12,383 bases of DNA from Candidatus Shapirobacteria bacterium (GTDB taxonomy: Bacteria; Patescibacteriota; Microgenomatia; UBA12405; UBA6130): NCBI GenBank assembly GCA_027007615.1, contig JALTFB010000009.1, positions 1-12,383 of the forward strand. The letters are read 5' to 3'. The notes under the pieces were generated by a model that saw only the letters and a list, made by a program, of their open reading frames with translations, ran no database searches and was not told the DNA's origin. Position 1 is the stretch's first letter; the number at the start of each line of letters is the position of its first letter. Positions 1-6,892 of the stretch are shown one piece after another. Both the position numbers and the translations under genes were made by a program.

Positions 1-3000
1 GTGAAAGCGGGTAAATACTGGCGAAGGAAGACTTTGCTAACGGGTATTTTAGCTGTAAGTTTGGCTGTTGGCGTAGTTTTGGCAAAACAGCAGCAAGGAA
101 TCCGCCGCCGGGCCGCCAGCAGTCGTAGAGCGAATGCCTGCCGGCTAGCGGTTTCTTTCCAAAGGGGAGGGGCTAGCCCAACTCTTGAATATATGAATGA
201 GCTCTCCAGCGCAGCCAGGTCAATAGGCGCTTGTTCAAATTACCAAAGCATTTACTGGGACAAAGTAGAAACAAGCCCGGGCCAGTTCGATTGGTCAGAG
301 CCGGATAAATATATTAATATCCAAAGCCAATATGGCATTAGGCCTTTGGGCAGATTGTGGATGACACCAAAATTTTATTCCAGTGCTCCAATGAATAAAA
401 TGTTGAATGATGGTGGTAATAATGACGACTATAATACCTACGCTCGATTTTATGCCCCCAAACTATCTAACCTTAACGAATGGGCCAGATTTGTCAAATT
501 GGCGGCTCAGAGGTATAAAGATAAGATCGACGTTTGGCTTCTATACCATGAGCCCCAAGAGGGATTATATTTCCAAACGCCGGGTAATTACCATCATCCT
601 ATCCGCGGCACTGAAACAGCGAATGGAAAGCCAGCCGGATTAGGATATAAAAACTTTCGTGATGCCGCCTATTACTATTATTTAACCCAGCGTTACGGAT
701 CTACCGTTATTAAAGATATTTCTCCGGGCGCGCGGCTTTATTTAACTGCCTTTAACCCCAAGCGATCGGACTTCCTCGACTTTTTTAAGCAGTTGGTTAG
801 GCGACCTGGCTTCAGGAATTCTTTCGATATTGTTAGGATAGTCAATTATGCCTATCCGAGCCTCAATAGGCTTGGGCTTAATAAGCCGGGGGCGGCAGCG
901 GCCAATTTTTATGATAGCGATGGTAAGCCCGGGGCAGAATTGAGCCAAGCCTTTAGCCAGATGTCAGAAGCTATAAGGACTAATGTTTCCAGTAGTGAGG
1001 GAATTCTTCACGGGATGGGAATTGATAGGAAAATGTTTGCCGAAACCGGCATAAACAGCGATTACAATAATGATTATAGGCTGGAACCCGGAGGGGGGCG
1101 GTTGCAGGCTGACAGTTTATCCAACATAATCCAAGCATATTTAAATATAAGTGATATTGGCAGGTTGTATATATTTAGGCTGGCAAACTCCGATCCTAAT
1201 GAACCGGGAATGACCGAGGGGCAAAAGGTTTGGCGCACATTAGGGCTTTATAGGATAAGAAAGGTTTCAGGCGGTTATCGTTTAGGGACAGCTAAGAAGT
1301 CGGCAGGCGTTTTTAAGCAGCTGGCTGAACATTACAATTCGGAAGCTAATAATCAGCCTGAAAAAGTCGGGAGCGGGCGCTATTTTTCTGATAACGCCCC
1401 CTGCCGGGGGTTAAGCCAAAGAAGCTGTATTTTTGACACCCGAAAAGTTTTTCTGGACAAAAATAGCGGCAAACTATACGAACTTATTGTAGTTAGAAAC
1501 TATCTGTTCATGGCTCCTTATGATGATTCGCCAGCCAGATGGGAAAAAATAAACTTAAAAACTCTTTTTCGAAAGGTTGACCCCAATTTTCGCTTTTGCG
1601 ATCAGAGGAAGACAGATTTACCTTGCTTAATCGATTCGATAAGTATCCGGCAGCTTGTGAATGGCTATGCTATAAGTTTTACATTCCAAAATAAGAAGTA
1701 CAAAATTATTAATAATTTCAACAGGTTCCCAGAATATATAATAAATGAACATGATCAGGCCAATCTGATTACCCTAAATGAAAATTCTAACAGGTACACC
1801 GAAGCGAATGGCCCGTGTCATTCAAGAGGGGACAGAGATTGTTTTTTTAACACTCGGGCGTTTAAAACTGATCGGACGGGCTGGTTAATAGAGTCGGTAA
1901 CGAAGGGCGAATATATGTATAATCTTAATTTTAAGAATAGGATTTGGAGGGAGGAAAAACTCGACAAAAATAACGCTAAATATGGAATCGACCCTAACGC
2001 GCCTTGCCATAATATGGACTTATGCGTTTTTGATACCGATACTTATTTTTTCCAAAATGGTCGGCCTGTTGAGGAAGTAACTATTGGCAACACCTTATAT
2101 CACCTCAATATTGCGACAGGTGTTTGGTCGAAAAATTCGCCGGATTTAGCGCCCACTCCTTTGCCTACAGTTACCCCGACTTCAACACCGCCGCCCACGC
2201 CAGCCCCGAGAAAATTACCGACAGTGGACGGGTTAGCGGTTTCAGTCAATAGCGGCACGGCGGCTTGCACGCGAGACACCAGGCCAAGTTGGCAATGGAT
2301 AACCTCGGCAAATGGCAATGAGATAAGCGACTATTCTATCAATAAAACTTGGGGGAGCGTGAAAACGGTGAGCTGCACCAAAAATTCTTATGATCACACC
2401 TGCATAATGTCGAACACCAATGGCTTTTTTGTTCCCCGTAATTCTCTCGATGCCCATAGCAAAACCGGTACTTTCGCAATCAAGGTTAAGGCGGTTAGCC
2501 CCGGAGGTGATAGCGAATATTCAGATGTGGTGGCGGTTACCTTGGATACTCAGCCTCCCGCTTTGCCATCCAAACCGGCAGCCAGCTATGACAGTTCTAC
2601 CAACTCAATAACGCTAACTTGGCAGCCAAGCAGCGATGAAGGTTGCGCTTCAATTAACGGCAAGGCAAAGAAATATTGGCTGAATGCCAATTGGAATGGT
2701 GCCACCAATCCACCGGCAATTGATAGTTGGCATGAGCCCAGTGATAAGGCTAACCCCTCATATGTTGTTTCTTGCGCAGGGCATGTTGGCCAAACATTGC
2801 AATTTGACGTTCGCCAGGCCGCCGATAGCCTGGGCAATAAGAGTGCTGATTTGGGAGATTGGACCAATACGGTTACCGTAAAATGCCCGGCGCCGCCCAC
2901 GCCAGCTCCGAGAAAATTACCGACAGTGGACGGGTTAGCGGTTTCGGTTAATAGCGGTACGATCGCTTGTACGCGAGACACCAGACCAAGTTGGCAATGG

Positions 3001-3600
3001 GTAACCTCGGCGAACGGCAATGAGATAAGCAACTATTTTATCGATAAAAATTGGGGATACCACAATGTAAATTGTGCCCAGAACACTTATGATAATACTT
3101 GCATTATGTCGAATGCCAATGGCTTTTTTGTCCCTCGCAATCCCCTCAGCAACCACGCCAGGACCGGCACTTTTAAGGTTAGGGTTAAGGCGGTTAGCCC
3201 CGGGGGTGATAGCGAATACTCAGATATGGTGGCGATTACCCTAGATGCTCGACCTCCCGCCGCGCCGGCACAACCGGCAGCCAACTATGATGTTTCCACC
3301 AACTCAATAACGCTGACTTGGCAGCCAAGTAACGATGAAGGTTGCGCTTCAATTAGCGGTAAGGCGAAAAAATATTGGCTAAACGCTTCTTGGGACGGCG
3401 TTACCAATCCACCGGCAATCGACAGTTGGTACGAGCCGGACGATAAGGATAAACCCTCCTATGTTATCTCCTGCGCTGGGCATGCCGGCCAAACACTGCA
3501 ATTTGACGTTCGCCAGGCCGCCGATAGTTTGGGTAATAAGAGTACCGATTTGGGAGATTGGACCAATGCGGTTACCGTACAATGCCCGGCGCCGCCGTAA
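1..3600 (+). CDS. Secreted/anchored multidomain protein with glycoside-hydrolase-like N-terminal region
   Basis: 1199 residues; the GTG start lies on the first base of the window, so an upstream start cannot be excluded, but the N-terminus looks complete: a basic start, then a hydrophobic segment at about 12-28 that suggests a signal peptide or anchor. Residues about 45-445 resemble a (beta/alpha)8 hydrolase of clan GH-A (GH39/GH5-like): a VETSPGQFDW segment near 89-98, a candidate acid/base Glu184 in LLYHEPQ, and a candidate nucleophile Glu348 in FAETG. Four modules follow, each opening with a Cys pair (first Cys at 468, 533, 606, 669), then a Pro/Thr-rich linker (714-740) and two tandem units of about 234 residues (730-1196), each like a pair of Fn3/Ig domains. 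The likely role is binding or cleaving an extracellular glycan, which is inference; substrate unknown. Arg is often AGG, unlike the neighbours. It is convergent with the mtaB-like gene. A non-catalytic adhesin is the alternative. Confidence 0.75.
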   Translation: MKAGKYWRRKTLLTGILAVSLAVGVVLAKQQQGIRRRAASSRRANACRLAVSFQRGGASPTLEYMNELSSAARSIGACSNYQSIYWDKVETSPGQFDWSEPDKYINIQSQYGIRPLGRLWMTPKFYSSAPMNKMLNDGGNNDDYNTYARFYAPKLSNLNEWARFVKLAAQRYKDKIDVWLLYHEPQEGLYFQTPGNYHHPIRGTETANGKPAGLGYKNFRDAAYYYYLTQRYGSTVIKDISPGARLYLTAFNPKRSDFLDFFKQLVRRPGFRNSFDIVRIVNYAYPSLNRLGLNKPGAAAANFYDSDGKPGAELSQAFSQMSEAIRTNVSSSEGILHGMGIDRKMFAETGINSDYNNDYRLEPGGGRLQADSLSNIIQAYLNISDIGRLYIFRLANSDPNEPGMTEGQKVWRTLGLYRIRKVSGGYRLGTAKKSAGVFKQLAEHYNSEANNQPEKVGSGRYFSDNAPCRGLSQRSCIFDTRKVFLDKNSGKLYELIVVRNYLFMAPYDDSPARWEKINLKTLFRKVDPNFRFCDQRKTDLPCLIDSISIRQLVNGYAISFTFQNKKYKIINNFNRFPEYIINEHDQANLITLNENSNRYTEANGPCHSRGDRDCFFNTRAFKTDRTGWLIESVTKGEYMYNLNFKNRIWREEKLDKNNAKYGIDPNAPCHNMDLCVFDTDTYFFQNGRPVEEVTIGNTLYHLNIATGVWSKNSPDLAPTPLPTVTPTSTPPPTPAPRKLPTVDGLAVSVNSGTAACTRDTRPSWQWITSANGNEISDYSINKTWGSVKTVSCTKNSYDHTCIMSNTNGFFVPRNSLDAHSKTGTFAIKVKAVSPGGDSEYSDVVAVTLDTQPPALPSKPAASYDSSTNSITLTWQPSSDEGCASINGKAKKYWLNANWNGATNPPAIDSWHEPSDKANPSYVVSCAGHVGQTLQFDVRQAADSLGNKSADLGDWTNTVTVKCPAPPTPAPRKLPTVDGLAVSVNSGTIACTRDTRPSWQWVTSANGNEISNYFIDKNWGYHNVNCAQNTYDNTCIMSNANGFFVPRNPLSNHARTGTFKVRVKAVSPGGDSEYSDMVAITLDARPPAAPAQPAANYDVSTNSITLTWQPSNDEGCASISGKAKKYWLNASWDGVTNPPAIDSWYEPDDKDKPSYVISCAGHAGQTLQFDVRQAADSLGNKSTDLGDWTNAVTVQCPAPP
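2189..2890 (+). repeat. Tandem in-gene repeat, unit 1 (702 bp)
   Basis: First of two in-frame direct repeats in the large surface protein gene. Both open with codons for PPTPAPRKLPTVDGLAVSV and end at CPAPP. Blocks are identical at the DNA level (the opening linker, and the part encoding TLQFDVRQAADSLGNKS), with diverged stretches between. Each unit encodes two beta-sandwich-like halves; the second half (ITLTWQPS...) is clearly Fn3-like. Confidence 0.85.
2891..3589 (+). repeat. Tandem in-gene repeat, unit 2 (699 bp)
   Basis: Second copy, one codon shorter than unit 1. The reading frame stops at the unit boundary: where unit 1 continues from CPAPP into TPAPRK, unit 2 reads CPAPP followed by TAA. 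That suggests the array grew or shrank by recombination between units. Confidence 0.85.
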
Positions 3601-3651
3601 CCTTTCGGTAATGATAACAATTTTTTAAAATTACAATGATTTTGCCCAGCA

Positions 3652-4866
3652 TTATATTTCCAAATAATTTTCTCCAATTTTTTTGGCGGTTATTTTGACG
3701 AGCTTATCCAATGGCTGCGGTTGGCGGCTAAAAACGGGAATGAAGTTGGCGGTTTGGCCGCGATGGGGAGTAAAAAAGAGAGCCGGCAAGGGACGGTTGA
3801 GTTGGGAGCGCCAAAATTGGCGGCGCAGTTTTTTCTCTAATTTGGCTAATTTGGCGGCCCGCGCTTTTTTGGCGGGTTCCGATACCGGCCCCCACCTGGA
3901 AGCCATCTTGGCTGCCAGCGTGCCCGGCCGCGGCGAATAGCGGAAAATGTGGATTTTGCCAAACCGGGCCTGGCGGGCAAAATCCAGGGTGTCTTGAAAA
4001 TCTTTTTCTGTTTCCCCGGGAAAGCCGACAATGATATCGGTGCTGATATTAAGATTGGGAATAGCCCGGCACGATTTTTTGACGGTGTTGAGGAAGAAGC
4101 GGCGGCGGTAGGGCCGGCGCATCAGGCGGAGGATTTTGTCGCTGCCCGACTGGGCGCTGAGATGCAAATGGGGCGCCAGCCGGGAAGGATATTTTTGGTA
4201 AAGCTGCAAGAAGCGGTTAAGAAAGCGGGGTTTGCCGATCAACGGCGAAATGGAACCGAAGCTAAGTAGGGGAAGCTTAGTTTGGCTGAGAATGGAATCG
4301 ATGAGTTTTGGCAGGTCATAGCCGCCATTGCGATATTGGATAATATCTACGCCGGTGAGAACGGCCCAACTTAGGCCGTGGTTGGCCAGCTGGCGAACCT
4401 GATAGACTATTTCTGAAAAGGGCCGGCTTTGGCTGCGGCCCCGCAGGTAGGGGACCAGGCAATAACTGCAAAATTGGTTGCAGCCGTCCTGGATTTTAAT
4501 CAAGGCCCGGCTTTTGTTTAGGGGGTAATTTTCAAATTTTTCCCCTATCCAAAGCCGCTTTTGTTGGTTGTTGAAATAGCGGTCGGCCGGTAAGTTAATT
4601 TTAGCGGCAGCAACTTTTTGGGCGTCAACCCAGCAGCCCATCAGCCAAATTTTTGCTTGGGGATTTAGGCGGCGGCAATGGCGGACATATTGGGCAACTT
4701 CTTTGCTGGCTTTTTGGGTGACGGCGCAAGAGTTGATGATAATCCTGCTTGCTATCTCCAAAGGCGCTTCTTGCCAGCCTTGGGAAAGCAGTTTGGCTCG
4801 GATTAGGGCGCTTTCCGCCTGGTTAAGCCGGCAGCCGAAAGTGTAGATAAAGAATGTTTTGGCCAT
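3652..4866 (-). CDS. mtaB: tRNA methylthiotransferase, MtaB-like radical SAM enzyme
   Basis: 404 residues from the ATG at 4866. An in-frame start at 4905 would add 13 residues but lies upstream of the predicted promoter and the conserved MAKTFF start. The N-terminal UPF0004 domain carries Cys12 (TFGCRLNQ), Cys47 (NSCAVT) and Cys78 (MGCW), the ligands of the auxiliary cluster. The radical SAM motif is CNQFCSYC (Cys129, 133, 136), followed by STDIIVGFPGETE (275-287) and RYSPRPGT. Residues from about 355 to the end fit a short TRAM-like RNA-binding domain. In this family the enzyme adds a methylthio group to t6A37 of tRNAs; CRLNQ and NSCAVT favour MtaB over MiaB or RimO. It has its own promoter, duplicated upstream of the miaB-like gene at 9156. 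Its 3' end faces the surface protein gene across 51 bp. Family is sure; subfamily likely. Confidence 0.88.
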   Translation of the reverse strand: MAKTFFIYTFGCRLNQAESALIRAKLLSQGWQEAPLEIASRIIINSCAVTQKASKEVAQYVRHCRRLNPQAKIWLMGCWVDAQKVAAAKINLPADRYFNNQQKRLWIGEKFENYPLNKSRALIKIQDGCNQFCSYCLVPYLRGRSQSRPFSEIVYQVRQLANHGLSWAVLTGVDIIQYRNGGYDLPKLIDSILSQTKLPLLSFGSISPLIGKPRFLNRFLQLYQKYPSRLAPHLHLSAQSGSDKILRLMRRPYRRRFFLNTVKKSCRAIPNLNISTDIIVGFPGETEKDFQDTLDFARQARFGKIHIFRYSPRPGTLAAKMASRWGPVSEPAKKARAAKLAKLEKKLRRQFWRSQLNRPLPALFFTPHRGQTANFIPVFSRQPQPLDKLVKITAKKIGENYLEI

Positions 4867-4872
4867 AGCCCT

Positions 4873-4881
4873 ATTGTAACA
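4873..4881 (-). promoter_or_regulatory. Extended -10 of the mtaB-like gene (leaderless)
   Basis: On the minus strand the sequence reads TGTTACAAT, an extended -10 (TGn plus TACAAT), ending 6 nt before the ATG at 4866. Transcription would therefore begin at or next to the start codon. No Shine-Dalgarno sequence lies between. No well-placed -35 is obvious. The same arrangement, nearly identical in sequence, precedes the gene at 9156. Confidence 0.6.
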
Positions 4882-4940
4882 TTCAGCATTTTCAGGGGTG
4901 GACAAATTAGCCCCGGGGGGTTGTCATACTCATACTGAAG

Positions 4941-4982
4941 ATCCTGAACTTTCCCCGACTATCCGTCGGGAAAAATCAGGAT
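4941..4982. repeat. Palindromic element with inner GC stem
   Basis: Outer arms ATCCTGA and TCAGGAT (7 bp) enclose a second stem CCCGAC/GTCGGG (4954-4959 with 4965-4970). The counterpart at 9046-9081 has the same outer arms but a different inner stem. Confidence 0.8.
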
Positions 4983-5001
4983 GACATTTTTCTTCACGGT
5001 C

Positions 5002-5033
5002 ATGCTGATCTTGCCGAAGGCGAGGTTCAGCAT
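5002..5033. repeat. Palindromic element with ATGCTGA arms
   Basis: Outer arms ATGCTGA/TCAGCAT plus inner stem CTTGCC/GGCGAG (5010-5015 with 5019-5024) around a GAA loop. The counterpart at 8956-9011 has equivalent arms around an unrelated, longer core. Confidence 0.75.
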
Positions 5034-5080
5034 CTCCAGCGGGTGTCTTATTTACATTGTTGGCTCACCACATACTGAAG

Positions 5081-5108
5081 ATTCCGCCTTTGCATGCAAG
5101 GGCGGGAT
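5081..5108. repeat. 14-bp near-perfect palindrome
   Basis: ATTCCGCCTTTGCA (5081-5094) is followed directly by TGCAAGGGCGGGAT (5095-5108); all 14 positions pair if G-U is allowed. It sits where the other arm of the long inverted repeat carries the 8782-8839 element. Confidence 0.75.
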
Positions 5109-5149
5109 GACGGGGTGAATACCAAGTTCTAAGTTCTAAGCTCCAATTG

Positions 5150-5222
5150 CCGGCAAGTTGTCAGTTGTTAGTTGTTTGTTGTTTGTTATTGTCTGGCAAC
5201 TCACCGGTGTTTCCCTTGCCGG
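5150..5222. repeat. Palindrome with CCGGCAA/TTGCCGG arms and GTT-rich core
   Basis: Outer 7-bp arms at 5150-5156 and 5216-5222 match those of the element at 8692-8751. Half the core (5194-5215) is shared with that element; the other half is replaced by a low-complexity GTT-rich tract, so the inner hairpin is lost here. Confidence 0.65.
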
Positions 5223-5264
5223 CGATGGATCATAACGAGCAGTTAGGCACAAAACTGTCCAATT

Positions 5265-5323
5265 ATCCCGAGGTTGCCTACCTCGGCATCTCCTGGAGTT
5301 GACAACATAGGCAACCCCGGGAT
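5265..5323. repeat. Large palindrome (14 of 15 pairs)
   Basis: Arms 5265-5279 (ATCCCGAGGTTGCCT) and 5309-5323 pair at 14 of 15 positions around a 29-nt loop. Inside the left half lies CCGAGGT-TGCCT-ACCTCGG (5268-5286), itself a hairpin and the motif that recurs at 7962-7983 and 10319-10335. No T-run follows on either strand, so it does not look like an intrinsic terminator. Confidence 0.75.
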
Positions 5324-5338
5324 AACAACTACATTTTA

Positions 5339-5370
5339 AAACTTGGAACAAGACAGATGGTGGATGGTAG
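5339..5370 (+). repeat. AACTTGGAAC...GATGGTAG repeat block, copy 1
   Basis: It begins AAACTTGGAACAAGA and continues CAGATGGTGGATGGTAG. The block beginning at 10203 has the same ends but contains a heptamer array in the middle. Here there is no array. Confidence 0.65.
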
Positions 5371-5446
5371 ACTTTTTCTATGATCCATAATCTATCATCT
5401 ATGGTCTGCGATTTTCGAAGTGAATTTTTGATGTTTAGCAGTTGCC

Positions 5447-6001
5447 CTAAATAATCTCTTTGCGGTGGAACCAGAGCTCGATTTCCAGCTTGGCGCTGGC
5501 CGGCGAGTCGGAAGCGTGGATTAAATTGTGGACAGAGCGTTGCTGGCTGTTGGCGTCCAGGACGGATTCGTGGGCAAAATCGCCGCGGATAGTTCCCGGC
5601 GGGGCTTGGTCGGGATAAGTTGGCCCCACGATTTTACGAACAATGCCAATGGCGTGGGGGCCGCGCCAAACCATGGCCAAAACCGGCCCGGCGGTGAGAT
5701 AATCAACATTCCATTTTTGCACCAGTTTGCCGATTTCCCGCGGCTCCATTTTGGCAAACGCTTCGCCTTTATCCAAACCGTGCTCCCGATAAAATTGTTG
5801 GACTTTTTTGCCCACGTTTTGAAACCATTCTTCACCGGCATCGTAATGGCGGTAAGCCAAATCGGGCGAGACGTTGACGAGCTTGGCGGCAATTAACTGC
5901 AGGCCTACTTTTTCAAAGCGGCCGATAATCTCACCAACTAAGCCGCGTTCAATGCCGTCAGGTTTAATCAAAACTAAAGTTTGCTCGGCGGCGGGCTTCA
6001 T
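5447..6001 (-). CDS. ndk: Nucleoside diphosphate kinase (enlarged form)
   Basis: 184 residues from the ATG at 6001, whose start follows the upstream TAA by one base (TAA-A-ATG), fitting translational coupling; an in-frame ATG at 6049 would add 16 Pro/Lys-rich residues and overlap the upstream gene. The enzyme passes the gamma-phosphate from ATP to other (d)NDPs through a phosphohistidine. Seen here: LVLIKPDGIERG with Lys13, GPVLAMVWRG (105-114), VGPTYPDQAPPGTIRGDFA (125-143) and the active-site His162 in NLIHASDS, with Glu173 and Trp177 near the end. Bacterial Ndk is usually about 140-150 residues. The extra length lies mainly at about 63-100 (between the EEWF segment and GPVLAMV) and at about 146-158 before the active-site His. 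Last gene of the pyrB operon. Function is secure. Confidence 0.9.
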   Translation of the reverse strand: MKPAAEQTLVLIKPDGIERGLVGEIIGRFEKVGLQLIAAKLVNVSPDLAYRHYDAGEEWFQNVGKKVQQFYREHGLDKGEAFAKMEPREIGKLVQKWNVDYLTAGPVLAMVWRGPHAIGIVRKIVGPTYPDQAPPGTIRGDFAHESVLDANSQQRSVHNLIHASDSPASAKLEIELWFHRKEII

Positions 6002-6002
6002 T

Positions 6003-6857
6003 TTAATGGTTGGCGGGGGCGGCTTTTTGGGGAGGAGATTGGACGCCATTTCCGTTTTTGGCTTTGGGGCGGCGGCGCTTAATTAGCCGGCGTAGGGGCG
6101 AGGTGCGGCGGCGCGCGGGCTTCTTGTTAGGTGAAATTTTTGGCTGCTGCCGCGGTTTGCGGTGCATCATCCGGCGCAAACGAAGCAGATCTTTTCCCTT
6201 CAACTGGCCGGCTTTGCTAGCGGCACTTTCCAATACTTGCAATTCTTTTTCCAAATGGCCGCGCCTTTTTTCAATCCGCTGGCGGGCCTCCGGCGGCAGC
6301 TTTTCTATATGTTTGCTGATCGCCTCGATGGCCTTTTGGTGTCCCCGAATGCTTCGCTGCAAGGCTTTTTCAACATGCTTTTGCGCCTGAGGCGGCAATT
6401 TGTCCTCAAGCCGGCGCCAGACTTGGGCATGGCGCGCCATCGCCCGGTTTATCCTTTCCAAAGCCTGCATTTGTCCCGCCGCCGGCAGGGCCGCTGCTTT
6501 ATCCTCCACCTTCTGCAGCTGCTTTTGATAACGGTCCATAAATTTTTGGGCTAGTTGGGGATGTTTTTTGGCAACAGCGTTTGCTTCCGCTAAGCGCCGC
6601 GTGGCAAATTCAAGCCGCTTCTCAAGCTTTTTTTCGGGAGAAAAAGCAAAAATTAACTCCACGTTTTCTTTTAACTGTTTAAGAAAGTAAAAGGGGCTAG
6701 TGGGCAAAAGGCGGGGATGGTAAATGGGAACCGCCGCAGCGGTTGATGTTGGCATGGGTGAAGCCGGCATGGAAACGGTTTCTTCAGCTTTGGCTATTAA
6801 ATTCCCAAAAGTGAAAAAGAGAACTAAAACTAAGACGGTTGCCCAAAATCGTTTCAT
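6003..6857 (-). CDS. Exported DUF5667 protein with coiled-coil and basic tail
   Basis: 284 residues from the ATG at 6857; a longer TTG start at 6896 is possible but would bury the signal peptide. MKRF plus a hydrophobic stretch (about 5-21) and AKA-EE indicate a secretion signal, followed by a Pro/Ser/Thr-rich spacer (about 27-50). Residues about 51-150 match the DUF5667 pattern: LPTSPFYFLKQLKENVELIF, then charged amphipathic helices. The middle (about 95-225) is Lys/Glu/Gln/Ala-rich with coiled-coil character, and the tail from about 235 is strongly basic (RRRTSPLRRLIKRRRPKAK). DUF5667 is a domain of unknown function; a periplasmic or surface role is inference from the signal. It begins 35 nt after the pyrB stop and ends one base before ndk, so it is the middle gene of the operon. 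Confidence 0.8.
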   Translation of the reverse strand: MKRFWATVLVLVLFFTFGNLIAKAEETVSMPASPMPTSTAAAVPIYHPRLLPTSPFYFLKQLKENVELIFAFSPEKKLEKRLEFATRRLAEANAVAKKHPQLAQKFMDRYQKQLQKVEDKAAALPAAGQMQALERINRAMARHAQVWRRLEDKLPPQAQKHVEKALQRSIRGHQKAIEAISKHIEKLPPEARQRIEKRRGHLEKELQVLESAASKAGQLKGKDLLRLRRMMHRKPRQQPKISPNKKPARRRTSPLRRLIKRRRPKAKNGNGVQSPPQKAAPANH

Positions 6858-6892
6858 TTCTAATATATTTCTAGCAGAAAAAAGAAAGGCTG

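Larger units (their letters stand above)
4831..5222 (-). repeat. Long inverted repeat, left arm (mtaB promoter side)
   Basis: Read on the minus strand, this arm matches 8692-9191 on the plus strand, module by module: the 29-nt block at 5194-5222 (perfect match to 8692-8720), an AATTGCCGGCAA plus AACTTAG block, palindromic elements, the CTTCAGTATGAGTATGACAA block, TAATTTGTCCAC, CTGAAAATGCTGAATG, the extended -10, and the first 12 codons of the gene. Beyond codon 12 the two genes diverge to ordinary paralogue level. Confidence 0.85.
4867..5446. other. 580-bp non-coding stretch of palindromes and short repeats
   Basis: No credible coding sequence on either strand. From left to right it holds the mtaB promoter, three palindromes (4941, 5002, 5081), a short AAGTTCT/AACTTAG block at 5133-5149, a GTT-rich low-complexity tract (about 5159-5190), the 29-nt block shared with 8692, a large palindrome (5265-5323), and a block at 5339-5370 shared with the region after 10203. 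No clear intrinsic terminator for ndk was found. Confidence 0.7.

Noticed and set aside
3601..3651. Terminator between the convergent surface protein and mtaB-like genes
   Set aside because: There is a T-rich, A-rich stretch but no GC-containing stem; only AT self-complementarity.
3949..4269. Plus-strand open frame of 106 codons
   Set aside because: It is antisense to the radical SAM region of the mtaB-like gene and its translation has no family features.
4867..4905. 13-residue N-terminal extension of the mtaB-like protein
   Set aside because: It would start upstream of the predicted -10 box, and the paralogue at 9156 begins at the equivalent MAKTFF methionine.
5265..5323. Intrinsic terminator for the pyrB-ndk operon
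   Set aside because: The stem is strong, but no T-run follows on the minus strand, and the 29-nt loop is long; it fits the dispersed repeat family better.
5528..5896. Plus-strand open frame of 122 codons
   Set aside because: It is antisense to ndk, whose motifs are unambiguous.
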